Part shown: positions 46,087 to 54,314 of the stretch, piece by piece
How the letters are laid out: each line of letters starts with the position of its first letter
Position numbering within the stretch: the first letter of the stretch is position 1
Assembly (NCBI GenBank): GCA_902578775.1
Contig: CACHEF010000004.1
Span: 62,001 to 126,000, forward strand
From: an uncultured Pelagibacteraceae bacterium
GTDB taxonomy: Bacteria; Pseudomonadota; Alphaproteobacteria; Pelagibacterales; Pelagibacteraceae
DNA: 64,000 nt
Direction: 5' to 3'
Notes under the pieces: model-generated
Seen by the model: only the letters and a program-made list of their open reading frames with translations
Told to the model about the DNA's origin: nothing
Database searches by the model: none
Translations under genes and position numbers: made by a program

Positions 46087-46523
46087 TGGTTAAAGTTTTA
46101 ATTAAAAAATTATCTCCTCATGTCCAATTACCAAAATATAAAACTTCTGGTGCATCAGGAATGGATTTAATGGCTTTCATTAATTCGTCTATTACAATTA
46201 AACCTCAAAACTCTTGTTTAATACCAACAGGTTTATCGATAGCTTTTTCTGAAAAGTATGAACTACAAATAAGACCAAGATCCGGATTAGCGGCCAAAAA
46301 TAATATAAGTGTATTGAATACACCAGGCACAATAGATAGTGACTATAGAGGCGAAATTAAAGTAATTATTTATAATCATGGAAAAAATGATTTTCTAATT
46401 AATAACGGAGATAGAATAGCCCAGATGATATTAGCGCCTGTTGTTAAAATGGAATTAGAAGAGACAGAAGATTTGCCTGAAACAATAAGGGGAGAAGGAG
46501 GATTTGGTTCAACAGGTAAATGA
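46086..46523 (+). CDS. dut: Deoxyuridine triphosphatase (dUTPase)
   Basis: Hydrolyses dUTP to dUMP, preventing uracil misincorporation and supplying thymidylate. The 145 residues contain all five trimeric dUTPase motifs: GASGMDLMA, RPRSGLA, GTIDSDYRGEIKV, GDRIAQM and the C-terminal RGEGGFGSTGK. It follows coaBC directly, the classic coaBC-dut pair, and overlaps the ThiF-like gene by 4 bp. Confidence 0.97.
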   Translation: MVKVLIKKLSPHVQLPKYKTSGASGMDLMAFINSSITIKPQNSCLIPTGLSIAFSEKYELQIRPRSGLAAKNNISVLNTPGTIDSDYRGEIKVIIYNHGKNDFLINNGDRIAQMILAPVVKMELEETEDLPETIRGEGGFGSTGK

Positions 46524-47263
46524 ATTTAAAACTAAATAAAAATCAAATAGAAAGATTTTCGAGACAAATTATCTTAAAAAATATTGGTGCGGCAGGCCAA
46601 AAAAAAATTATCCAATCTAAAGTGCTAATTATTGGTATGGGAGGTTTAGGGTGTCCTATCGCAGAATTTTTAACAAGAGCTGGTGTTGGATCAATAGGTA
46701 TCATTGACTCTGACAACGTTGATTTATCAAATATTCATCGTCAAAGTCTTTATGACATTGATGACTTAAAAAAATCAAAAGTTAAAGCAGCAAAAAAAAA
46801 GTTAAAGAAAATAAATTCTAAAACTCAAGTTAATTGTTATAAAATAAGACTAAACCAAAATAATTATAAAAATATTATAAAAAAATATGATTATGTTGTG
46901 GATGGTTCAGACAATTTTAAGACCAAATTTTTAGTAAATGATTTTTGTAAAATGTCTAAGAAATTTTTAGTATCAGGAGCTATTAGTAAATTTGATGGAC
47001 ATGTTTTCACTTTTGATTTTAAAGATAAAAATACCCCATGTATAAGAAATTTTTTTCAAGATGAGAAAATTTCAGATGATATATTAAATTGCGAGTATGA
47101 AGGAATTTTAGGAACAGTTGCTGGTATAATCGGCACTATCCAAGCCAATGAAATTTTGAAAAAAATTTTAAATATTGGTAAAAACCTTAATGGCTATATT
47201 TTAATTTTAGACTTACTAAACTTAAATTTTAGAAAAGTAAAATTAAACAAAATTAAAAAATGA
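46520..47263 (+). CDS. ThiF/MoeB/HesA-family adenylyltransferase-like protein
   Basis: E1-like enzyme that adenylates the C-terminus of a ubiquitin-like sulfur carrier (ThiS, MoaD). In the 247 residues the nucleotide loop is GMGGLGCPIAEFL, with SNIHRQSLYDIDD and DGSDNFKTKFLVND in the family order. The zinc-binding CxxC pairs of MoeB/ThiF are missing: only one Cys is left at PCIRNFF and the C-terminal pair is gone. A cysteine in LNCEYEGILG remains where ThiF/MoeB carry a conserved Cys. No thiS, moaD or thiG gene is in the window, so the pathway is not set. It overlaps dut and the SH3 gene by 4 bp each. Confidence 0.88.
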   Translation: MNLKLNKNQIERFSRQIILKNIGAAGQKKIIQSKVLIIGMGGLGCPIAEFLTRAGVGSIGIIDSDNVDLSNIHRQSLYDIDDLKKSKVKAAKKKLKKINSKTQVNCYKIRLNQNNYKNIIKKYDYVVDGSDNFKTKFLVNDFCKMSKKFLVSGAISKFDGHVFTFDFKDKNTPCIRNFFQDEKISDDILNCEYEGILGTVAGIIGTIQANEILKKILNIGKNLNGYILILDLLNLNFRKVKLNKIKK

Positions 47264-47703
47264 TTAAAAAAGTTTTAATAATTTTTTTTTATTTTTATTT
47301 TTTTTCAATAGCTATTGCTGAGGATATTTTTCTCTCTTTAAAAAAGAACAAAGTTAATGTTAGATACGGACCAAGTCTTGAATCACCAATTAAATATATC
47401 TATAAGAAAATTGACTTACCTATTAAACAAATTGATAAAAAAGAAAACTTTAGAAGGATTATTGATCATAAAAAGAATAGTGGGTGGATCCATGTATCTC
47501 AATTAAAAAAAATAAATTCAATAATTCCCTTAGAAGATAAAATTTTATTTAAAAAACCATCTAACTTTTCTAAACCTTTGGCTAAAATAAAAAAAGGAAG
47601 AGTATTGATTATTCAAAAATGTGAAAAAAATTGGTGTAAAATAAAGACGAAAAGATTTAGTGGATGGATAAAAAATAAGAACATCTGGGGTAAAATTAAT
47701 TAA
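47260..47703 (+). CDS. Secreted bacterial SH3-domain protein
   Basis: Periplasmic or envelope protein with a signal peptide (MIKKVLIIFFYFYFFSIAIA) and two SH3-like repeats: NVRYGPSLESPIKYIY...SGWIHVSQL, and a second copy ending CEKNWCKIKTKRFSGWIKN. Such proteins usually bind cell-wall peptides; here the ligand is unknown. The 147 residues end the ubiE-ubiB-coaBC-dut-thiF run, and the start overlaps the ThiF-like gene by an ATGA. Confidence 0.85.
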   Translation: MIKKVLIIFFYFYFFSIAIAEDIFLSLKKNKVNVRYGPSLESPIKYIYKKIDLPIKQIDKKENFRRIIDHKKNSGWIHVSQLKKINSIIPLEDKILFKKPSNFSKPLAKIKKGRVLIIQKCEKNWCKIKTKRFSGWIKNKNIWGKIN

Positions 47704-47735
47704 CCCGTTATGCCTTTCTGAAAAAATGGATTTAA

Positions 47736-47915
47736 CTATTTTTGTTGGGCACAAATATCTTTTACAACAGGTGTATTAGCACATTCTCCACATTTTGTTT
47801 TTTGTACAATACAACCATCATCAAGAACTTCCACATCTACAACTCTATCACACTTTGAACAAGTTGAAGAAATTGTTAATCCACATTTTTTACAATTATG
47901 ATTTTCTGTTTGCAT
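47736..47915 (-). CDS. 59-residue Cys-rich double zinc-ribbon-like protein (missed by ORF track)
   Basis: One residue short of the track limit. The product begins MQTENHNCKKCGLTISSTCS. It has three CxxC knuckles (C8/C11, C19/C22, C42/C45) plus C35 and C55, eight cysteines in all, enough for two zinc or Fe-S sites. I do not recognise the family. It lies at the 3' side of the convergent SH3 gene and downstream of the DUF2061 gene on the minus strand. A Fur-like site and a repeated 11-mer lie 46-86 bp upstream. It could be a metal-handling or redox adaptor protein. Confidence 0.75.
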   Translation of the reverse strand: MQTENHNCKKCGLTISSTCSKCDRVVDVEVLDDGCIVQKTKCGECANTPVVKDICAQQK

Positions 47916-47960
47916 GCTAAAAAATTAATCATAAATAAACTTATTTCAATTATTATTTAT

Positions 47961-48001
47961 GCGAATGATTATTATTATCGAAATTTTTTTGCGAATGATT
48001 A
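47961..48001. promoter_or_regulatory. Fur-like site and two GCGAATGATTA direct repeats, 30 bp apart
   Basis: GCGAATGATTA occurs at 47961-47971 and again at 47991-48001, exactly 30 bp start to start (about three helical turns). The first copy extends to GCGAATGATTATTATTATC (47961-47979), matching 15 of 19 positions of the Fur consensus. It lies upstream of the zinc-ribbon gene on the minus strand. The binding protein is unknown; Fur/Irr-type regulators are candidates. Confidence 0.4.
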
Positions 48002-48033
48002 CTAATTGCTTTTTTTATAGTTATTCGGTCAAA

Positions 48034-48273
48034 TTATTTTTTAGATTTACTTGTCCACCATTTATCTAAAATAAAATACCAAATCGAATTTGCAATTGGC
48101 TCAACAATGGCATCGGTTAAAGCAATTTTAAAAGAAACATCTGCTACTATCATTAAAACTGTGATCGCAATTGCAAAGTGCCCAATTGTATAAATTACAG
48201 TTCTAAGTAAAGACCCTTTATTATTTTGATAAATATTTTGGGATGCTTGAAATATGCCTTTAGTAATTTCCAT
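48034..48273 (-). CDS. Small DUF2061-like membrane protein
   Basis: 79 residues with two hydrophobic segments (TVIYTIGHFAIAITVLMIVA and KIALTDAIVEPIANSIWYFI) and a C-terminal DKWWTSK. The pattern of an N-terminal basic part, two spans and an acidic/aromatic end resembles DUF2061 proteins, which have no known function. Its start overlaps the stop of the oxygenase gene by one base (TGATG), so both are made together. Confidence 0.6.
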   Translation of the reverse strand: MEITKGIFQASQNIYQNNKGSLLRTVIYTIGHFAIAITVLMIVADVSFKIALTDAIVEPIANSIWYFILDKWWTSKSKK

Positions 48274-48869
48274 CAGTTTTTAAAAGGACTCTCAAGAACA
48301 CAAGCCACAAGGTGTATTCTAGCCTGTTCACCTCCATTAAAGAAATTATGATATTTAGTGTTATTTGTAATCCAAACTTTACCATCTGCGGGTAAATGTT
48401 TAGCAACATTCTCTATAACCATTGAACACCCTTTGTTTGTTATTATAGGCACATGAAGTCTGCATTCTGGATCTTTATGCCAACTCAAAGTTGATCTAGG
48501 CTCTTTTAATAAGAGCCTAACCCTTCCCAATTTAAATCTCTTGCTTAGAACTTTATAAACTTCCGCAAAGTATGTATTTTCAAATTCAGGTATTAATTGT
48601 GTATATTTTGACTCATCTATATCAACATCTCTTGAAACCTCTTTTCCAGTTTCATCTGCAATTGTCCAATATTTTCCTCTTATATTGCTCCCTTCAATCG
48701 AGCTCTTATCGTTCGGAATTTGGTTTAATGGAATAGCGCCAAAATGTGTAACACCTGGTGTATTAAATTTTTTTAATTTCAAAATTTTATCTAAATCATC
48801 TTTTAACTTTGAAATGTCAAAATTTAGATTTGGAACTTCGTAAAAATCCTCAAAATTTGCTGTTGCCAT
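48273..48869 (-). CDS. Aspartyl/asparaginyl beta-hydroxylase-like 2-oxoglutarate oxygenase
   Basis: Predicted Fe(II)/2-oxoglutarate dioxygenase. The 198 residues show HxD in SWHKDPECRLHVPI, then a distal H (KYHNFFNGGEQARIHLVAC), and the arginine that would bind 2-oxoglutarate in QARIH. This is the Asp/Asn beta-hydroxylase domain layout, whose members hydroxylate proteins or small molecules; the substrate here is unknown. It lies 23 bp downstream of katG and is coupled to the DUF2061-like gene, which suggests an oxidative or oxygen-linked role for this little cluster. Confidence 0.75.
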   Translation of the reverse strand: MATANFEDFYEVPNLNFDISKLKDDLDKILKLKKFNTPGVTHFGAIPLNQIPNDKSSIEGSNIRGKYWTIADETGKEVSRDVDIDESKYTQLIPEFENTYFAEVYKVLSKRFKLGRVRLLLKEPRSTLSWHKDPECRLHVPIITNKGCSMVIENVAKHLPADGKVWITNNTKYHNFFNGGEQARIHLVACVLESPFKN

Positions 48870-48892
48870 ATAACTTTATCTTTTTTTCAAAT

Positions 48893-51130
48893 TTAATTTA
48901 ATTTCAAATCAAATCGATCGGAATTCATAACTTTTACCCACGCAGCTATAAAATCATTAACAAATTTTTCACTTGAGTCCTCACAGGCATAAACTTCTGC
49001 AAGAGCTCTTAGTTGAGAATTTGAACCAAAAATCAAATCAACTCTTGTTGCTTTCCATTTAGTTTTTTGAGTTTTTCTATCTTTTCCAACAAATGTTTGC
49101 TCTGATTTATCTTCCTCTTTCCATGTAGTGTTCATATCTAATAGATTTACGAAGTAATCGTTGGTAAGAGAACCAGGTTTTTTAGTAAAAACACCATAAT
49201 TCGAACCATCATAATTAGTATTTAAAACTCTCATACCACCTATAAGTGCTGTCATTTCTGGTGCAGTCAAACCCATTAGTTGTGCTTTATCAACCAATTT
49301 TTCCTCCGCTGAAACAGTTGAAGTTCCACCATTTAGATAGTTTCTAAAACCATCTGCCTGAGGCTCAAGAAGACCAAAAGAATGAATATCAGTCTGATCT
49401 TGTCTTGCATCTCCTCTACCTGATGAAAATGGGACGTTAACTTTATGACCTGCTTTTTTAGCAGCCATCTCAATACCAACACCACCTGCTAAGACAATTA
49501 AGTCTGCCATTGATACAATTTTTTTTTTATTATCAAATTGATCTTTAATTTTATTTAAAGCTTTAACCACAGTTGATAATTTCTTAGGATTATTCACAGC
49601 CCAGCTTTTTTGTGGCTCTAGCATTATTCTTGCACCATTAGCACCACCTCTTTTATCTGATCCTCTAAAAGTTGAAGCAGATGCCCACGCAGTAGAAACT
49701 AAATCTGATAATGGTATTTTTGATTTAGAAATTTTGTTTTTTAAATCTTTTATATCTTTTGATTTAAGTTTGTACTTTGGTTTATCAATTGGATCTTGCC
49801 AAATTAGTTGCTCTTTTGGAACTTCACTACCCAAGTAACAAACTCTTGGACCCATATCTCTATGAGTTAATTTAAACCATGCTCGAGCAAATGCATCGTG
49901 AAACTCTTTAGGGTTTTGATGAAAATGCTTTGTTATTGGTCCATAACTTGGGTCAACTTTCATTGATATATCTGTTGTTTGCATCATTGGTGGATGAAGA
50001 ACACCTTTTTGGTGTGCATCAGGCACCATTTTAATTTTTTGACCATTTTTCTTTGGAGTCCATTGATGAGCGCCTGCTGGACTCTTTGTAAGTTCCCAAT
50101 CATGACCATATAAACAATCTAAATAACCCATGTCCCATTTTGTAGGATTTTGAGTCCAAGCACCTTCAATACCACTACTTATTGTATCGACACCTTTTCC
50201 TGATTTATAACCACTATTCCATCCAGTTGCTTGATCTTGAATTTTTGAAGCTTCTGGATCAGGGCCTTTATGAGACTCTGGGGCTGCTCCATGTGATTTG
50301 CCAAATGTATGACCTCCAGCAACTAATGCTGCAGTTTCATAATCATTCATTGCCATTCTTCCAAATGTTTCTCTAATGTCATGTGCTGCTAAAAATGGAT
50401 CAGGATTTGCATCTGGTCCTTGTGGATTTACATAAATTAGTCCCATGTGTGAAGCTCCTAGTGGCTGCTCTAAATCTCTTTTTCCACTGTATCTTTTTAC
50501 GTCTAACATCTCTTTTTCAGAACCCCAGTAAATATCATCCTCTGGTTCCCAGATATCCACCCTTCCGGCACCAAAACCAAATGTTTTAAATCCCATAGAG
50601 TCTAATGCAACATTACCAACCAAAATAAATAAATCTGCCCAAGATATTTTTTTTCCATATTTTTTTTTAATCGGCCATAAAAGAAGTCTTGCTTTATCTA
50701 AATTAACATTATCAGGCCAAGAATTTAGTGGTGCAAATCTTTGATTTCCAGTTCCAGCTCCACCTCTGCCATCACCAGTTCTATACGTACCTGCAGCATG
50801 CCATGCAAGTCTAATAAATAACGGACCATAATGACCATAATCTGCTGGCCACCACTCTTGTGAGTCAGTCATTAATTTTTTTAAATCTTTTTTAAGAGCA
50901 TTGAAGTTAAGTTTTTTAAATTCTTTTGAATAATTAAATTTTTTATCCATTGGATTGGATAAATTAGAGTGCTGACTTAGAATTTTTAAATTTAAACTAT
51001 TAGGCCAAAAGTCTCTATTTGTTTGTCCTTTTCCGGCTGAAAATTTTGCTGGTGTTCCTGCACCTGTGAAAGGGCATTTACTTAATTGATTTGCTTTAAA
51101 AGATTTATTTTTAAAATTTTCAGTGCTCAT
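48893..51130 (-). CDS. katG: Catalase-peroxidase KatG
   Basis: Heme enzyme that destroys hydrogen peroxide. The 745 residues contain the distal Arg-Trp-His set ([20 protein letters not shown]) and the Tyr of the Met-Tyr-Trp crosslink in [17 protein letters not shown]. The proximal heme His is in [15 protein letters not shown], and the C-terminal pseudo-peroxidase domain follows. Shine-Dalgarno AGGGGA lies 6-7 bp before the ATG. A promoter with perfect TTGACA carries an Irr/PerR-like box between -35 and -10. The regulator gene irr lies just upstream on the same strand. Confidence 0.98.
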   Translation of the reverse strand: MSTENFKNKSFKANQLSKCPFTGAGTPAKFSAGKGQTNRDFWPNSLNLKILSQHSNLSNPMDKKFNYSKEFKKLNFNALKKDLKKLMTDSQEWWPADYGHYGPLFIRLAWHAAGTYRTGDGRGGAGTGNQRFAPLNSWPDNVNLDKARLLLWPIKKKYGKKISWADLFILVGNVALDSMGFKTFGFGAGRVDIWEPEDDIYWGSEKEMLDVKRYSGKRDLEQPLGASHMGLIYVNPQGPDANPDPFLAAHDIRETFGRMAMNDYETAALVAGGHTFGKSHGAAPESHKGPDPEASKIQDQATGWNSGYKSGKGVDTISSGIEGAWTQNPTKWDMGYLDCLYGHDWELTKSPAGAHQWTPKKNGQKIKMVPDAHQKGVLHPPMMQTTDISMKVDPSYGPITKHFHQNPKEFHDAFARAWFKLTHRDMGPRVCYLGSEVPKEQLIWQDPIDKPKYKLKSKDIKDLKNKISKSKIPLSDLVSTAWASASTFRGSDKRGGANGARIMLEPQKSWAVNNPKKLSTVVKALNKIKDQFDNKKKIVSMADLIVLAGGVGIEMAAKKAGHKVNVPFSSGRGDARQDQTDIHSFGLLEPQADGFRNYLNGGTSTVSAEEKLVDKAQLMGLTAPEMTALIGGMRVLNTNYDGSNYGVFTKKPGSLTNDYFVNLLDMNTTWKEEDKSEQTFVGKDRKTQKTKWKATRVDLIFGSNSQLRALAEVYACEDSSEKFVNDFIAAWVKVMNSDRFDLKLN

Positions 51131-51163
51131 AATGTTCCCCTTAAATTAGTTCAATATTGCTAG

Positions 51164-51190
51164 TTTATAATGATTCTAAAAAGGTGTCAA
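51164..51190 (-). promoter_or_regulatory. katG promoter with Irr/PerR-like operator
   Basis: On the minus strand, TTGACA (51190-51185) and TATAAA (51169-51164) form a promoter with a 15-bp spacer. The 17-bp box (plus strand TTTATAATGATTCTAAA, 51164-51180) covers the spacer and the -10, an ideal place for repression. It is an imperfect inverted repeat close to the iron control element TTTAGAAnnnTTCTAAA and one base off the PerR consensus TTATAATnATTATAA. Confidence 0.7.
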
Positions 51191-51246
51191 TTAATTAAAA
51201 GTATATTAATTGATTAAAAATGACGCTGAGCAAATTTTTAAAAAAA

Positions 51247-51645
51247 TTAATCCTCTAATTTTACTAAGACTTCAACAGATTTAATTTTTTTTCCATCAAT
51301 TTTTTTAAGAATATTTATCGGACCAACATCTGAATGTTCTAAATCAATTAATTTTTCATCCTTCAAATCATAAAAATGATGATGATCTGAAATATTTGTA
51401 TCAAAATAAGTTTGATTTGAATTAATAGGAATTTGTTTTAAATATCCTTTTTTTTCGAATGCATGAACAGTATTGTAAATTGTTGCTAGTGATATTTTAT
51501 TACTCACTTGTTTTTTAATTTTTTTTTCTAAATCGTTAATTGTAAAATGAAATGTTTTCTCAGTATCAAACAAAACTTCACATATTTGAAGCCTCTGTTT
51601 AGTTGGCCTTAATCCAGAGTTTCTTAATTTATCTATATATTTCAC
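51247..51645 (-). CDS. irr: Fur-family iron/heme response regulator (Irr-like)
   Basis: DNA-binding repressor of the Fur superfamily. The 132 residues show the winged helix (GLRPTKQRLQICEVLFDTE...SLATIYNTVHAFEKKGYLKQI) and the regulatory metal motif YFDTNISDHHHFYD. It lacks the CxxC zinc pairs of Fur and PerR, a trait of alphaproteobacterial Irr. Start is GTG at 51645-51643. The gene pairs divergently with fabA, as in other alphaproteobacteria, and its promoter carries nearly the same 17-bp box as katG, so autoregulation and control of katG are inferred. A PerR-like peroxide sensor is the alternative reading. Confidence 0.88.
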   Translation of the reverse strand: MKYIDKLRNSGLRPTKQRLQICEVLFDTEKTFHFTINDLEKKIKKQVSNKISLATIYNTVHAFEKKGYLKQIPINSNQTYFDTNISDHHHFYDLKDEKLIDLEHSDVGPINILKKIDGKKIKSVEVLVKLED

Positions 51646-51663
51646 TTTTTAGCTATATTGTTA

Positions 51664-51680
51664 TTTATAATTATTCTAAA
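51664..51680. promoter_or_regulatory. Irr/PerR-like operator between irr and fabA
   Basis: TTTATAATTATTCTAAA differs from the katG box at one position only. It lies 18 bp before the irr GTG, so it would cover the irr promoter region (TATAAA on the minus strand). The divergent fabA start is 58 bp away; control of fabA from this site is possible but not shown. Confidence 0.65.
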
Positions 51681-51738
51681 GTAATATTAAAACTATATTA
51701 TATGATCACAAAATCAAGTAAATAAGAGTACCAAAACT

Positions 51739-52239
51739 ATGAAAAAAAACTCTTACTCTTATGATGAACTTATCAATTGTGCTGAAGGTAAATTATTTGG
51801 TCCAGGTAATGCTAAATTACCTCTTCCACCAATGCTAATGTTTGATAGAATTACTGAAATTAACGCTGACAAGGGTTATTATAAAAAAGGTTCATTGAAA
51901 GCTGAATTAGACATAAAAAAAAATCTTTGGTTTTTTGACTGTCACTTCAAACAAGATCCTGTAATGCCTGGATGTCTTGGTCTTGATGCTATGTGGCAAT
52001 TGGTTGGTTTTTTTCTTGGATGGATTGGAAATCCTGGGAAAGGACGGGCACTAGGAGTTGGTACGGTAAAATTTACTGGTGAAGTTTTGCAAAATATTAA
52101 TACTGTTAGATATGAAATAGATATGAAAAAAATTTTATCACCTGGAGGAACTACTGTAGGTCTAGCGAATGGTATAGTTTTTGCGGATGATAAAAAAATT
52201 TATTCTGCAGATAGTCTGAAAGTAGGTTTATTTAAATAA
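51739..52239 (+). CDS. fabA: Beta-hydroxydecanoyl-ACP dehydratase/isomerase
   Basis: Hotdog enzyme that introduces the cis double bond in anaerobic-type unsaturated fatty-acid synthesis. The 166 residues contain the catalytic histidine and aspartate helix: [23 protein letters not shown]. Length is normal. It starts the fabA-fabB-fabI unit, with the fabB start overlapping its stop (TAATG). Its divergent partner is irr. Confidence 0.97.
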   Translation: MKKNSYSYDELINCAEGKLFGPGNAKLPLPPMLMFDRITEINADKGYYKKGSLKAELDIKKNLWFFDCHFKQDPVMPGCLGLDAMWQLVGFFLGWIGNPGKGRALGVGTVKFTGEVLQNINTVRYEIDMKKILSPGGTTVGLANGIVFADDKKIYSADSLKVGLFK

Positions 52240-53450
52240 TGAGAAGAGTAGTTGTAACTGGTTTAGGAATTGTTTCTTGTTTAGGAAACAACCAAGAAGA
52301 AGTTTATCAATCGCTTTTAAATTCAAAATCAGGAATTTCTTATTCTGATGAATATAAAGAGCATAACCTTAAAAGCCATGTTCATGGTAAACCAAATATA
52401 AAACTAGAGGATTATATCGATAGAAAAACAATTCGATTTATGGGTTCTGGCTCAGCTTACAATTATATAGCAATGAAAGAAGCAATTGTAGACTCCGGGC
52501 TTGAAGAAAGTGAAATAAGTAATTTTAAAACTGGAATAGTTATGGGTTCTGGTGGTCCCTCAATAGAAAATGTTATTTTAGCAGCAGATAAAACAAGAGC
52601 TAAAACACCAAAATTAATGGGACCTTTTATTGTTCCAAGAACAATGGCAAGTACTGCTTCAGCAACTCTGGCTGTTCCATTCAAAATTAAAGGAACTAAT
52701 TATACAATGAGCTCTGCTTGTGCTACGAGTGGACACTGCATTGGAAACTCCATGGAACTTATTCAGATGGGCAAACAAGATATAGTGTTTGCGGGAGGAA
52801 GTGAGGAACTTCATTGGGCGATGACTGCAATGTTTGATGCCATGACAGCTTTGTCATCAAAATATAATACTACTCCCGAGACAGCATCCAGAGCATACGA
52901 TAAAACTAGAGATGGTTTTGTAATTGCTGGGGGTGGTGGAGTGTTAGTATTAGAGGAATACGAACATGCTAAAGCTAGGGGGGCTAAAATATACGCAGAA
53001 TTAACTGGTTATGGAGCAACTTCAGATGGATATGACATGGTGGCACCATCAGGTGAAGGTGCTGTTAGATGTATGAAAATGGCAATGGCAACTGCAAAAA
53101 ATAAAATTGATTACATTAATACTCATGGAACATCTACTCCAGTTGGAGATATAACTGAACTTAATGCTATCAAAGAAACTTTTGGAGAAGATATTCCGAG
53201 AATAAGTTCAACAAAATCTTTATCGGGTCATCCTTTGGGGGCAGCTTCAGTGCATGAAGCCATATATTGTTTGATAATGATGAAAAATAATTTCATGACA
53301 GGATCAGCAAATATCACAGATATGGATGATGATGCTAAAAAGTTTCCTATCGTTGCAAAAACTGAAATGGGAGTAACTTTAAATACTGTGATGTCAAATA
53401 GCTTTGGTTTTGGTGGAACTAATGCTGCTTTAATTTTTGAGAAGGTTTAA
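52239..53450 (+). CDS. fabB: 3-oxoacyl-ACP synthase I (KAS I)
   Basis: Condensing enzyme that extends the unsaturated chain made by FabA. The 403 residues show the nucleophile in [12 protein letters not shown] (about residue 163), the two catalytic histidines in [11 protein letters not shown] and [14 protein letters not shown], and the GFGGTN end motif. Coupled to fabA by TAATG; 3 bp before fabI. Confidence 0.97.
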   Translation: MRRVVVTGLGIVSCLGNNQEEVYQSLLNSKSGISYSDEYKEHNLKSHVHGKPNIKLEDYIDRKTIRFMGSGSAYNYIAMKEAIVDSGLEESEISNFKTGIVMGSGGPSIENVILAADKTRAKTPKLMGPFIVPRTMASTASATLAVPFKIKGTNYTMSSACATSGHCIGNSMELIQMGKQDIVFAGGSEELHWAMTAMFDAMTALSSKYNTTPETASRAYDKTRDGFVIAGGGGVLVLEEYEHAKARGAKIYAELTGYGATSDGYDMVAPSGEGAVRCMKMAMATAKNKIDYINTHGTSTPVGDITELNAIKETFGEDIPRISSTKSLSGHPLGAASVHEAIYCLIMMKNNFMTGSANITDMDDDAKKFPIVAKTEMGVTLNTVMSNSFGFGGTNAALIFEKV

Positions 53451-53453
53451 TTT

Positions 53454-54239
53454 ATGAGTTTAATGAAAGGTAAAAAAGGATTGATCATGGGCGTTGCTAA
53501 TGAAAGATCTATTGCCTGGGGTATTTCTCAAAAACTTTCAGAAGCTGGAGCCGAACTAGCATTTACTTATCTAGGTGATGCACTTAAAAAAAGAGTAGTT
53601 CCTTTAGCAGAAAAATTAAATTCAAATGTCACATTTAGTTGTGATGTCGAAAAAAAAGATGAAGTGATAAAACTATTTGAAGATATCAAATCTCAATGGG
53701 GTGAAATTGATTTTGTAGTTCATGCAGTCGCTTTTTCAGATAAATCAGAGTTATCAGGTGAATATTTAAATACGACAAGAGAAAATTTTTTAAGAAGTAT
53801 GTTAATTTCTTGTTTTTCATTTACTGAAGTAGCTAAGGAAGCTTCAAAAGTAATGAAACAAGATGGAAGCTTGCTCACTTTAACTTACGAGTCTACTAAA
53901 GCTATTCCAAATTATAATGTAATGGGTGTTTGTAAATCAGCTTTAGAAGCTAGTGTTAAATACTTAGCTAGGGATTTGGGCGCTAAAGGTATGAGAGTAA
54001 ATGCTATAAGTGCTGGACCTATCAAGACATTGGCTGCCTCTGCAATTGGAGATGCAAAATTCTTATATAAATGGAATGAAGACCATTCTTTCCTAAAGAG
54101 AAATGTAGATATCCATGATGTTGGAAATTCAGCATTATATCTACTAAGTGACCTTGCAAATGGTGTTACAGGTGAAATTCACTATGTAGATGCTGGATAT
54201 AACAAGGTTGGAATGCCCAATCCAAAGAATATTACCTAA
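53454..54239 (+). CDS. fabI: Enoyl-ACP reductase (NADH)
   Basis: Last reductive step of fatty-acid elongation. The 261 residues are a short-chain dehydrogenase variant with GVANERSIAWGI for NADH binding and the FabI catalytic pair YX6K in YNVMGVCKSALE, followed by NAISAGPIKTLAA. The normally preceding LSYLGAERAIP segment reads LTYESTKAIPN. It ends the fabA-fabB-fabI unit with a terminator 19-53 bp downstream. Confidence 0.96.
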   Translation: MSLMKGKKGLIMGVANERSIAWGISQKLSEAGAELAFTYLGDALKKRVVPLAEKLNSNVTFSCDVEKKDEVIKLFEDIKSQWGEIDFVVHAVAFSDKSELSGEYLNTTRENFLRSMLISCFSFTEVAKEASKVMKQDGSLLTLTYESTKAIPNYNVMGVCKSALEASVKYLARDLGAKGMRVNAISAGPIKTLAASAIGDAKFLYKWNEDHSFLKRNVDIHDVGNSALYLLSDLANGVTGEIHYVDAGYNKVGMPNPKNIT

Positions 54240-54257
54240 TTTTAATTAACTTTATTT

Positions 54258-54291
54258 AAAAAAACCCCCAGAACTCTCATTCCAGGGGTTT
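54258..54291. terminator. Terminator hairpin between fabI and pnp
   Basis: AAACCCC ... GGGGTTT pair over 7 bp, and an inner GAA/TTC pairing extends the stem across a CA/CA internal loop. On the minus strand seven Ts follow, a good end for the pnp transcript. On the plus strand only TTT then AAAATT follows, so it is weaker for fabI. Confidence 0.75.
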
Positions 54292-54314
54292 AAAATTAAA
54301 ATTTAATTTATTAA

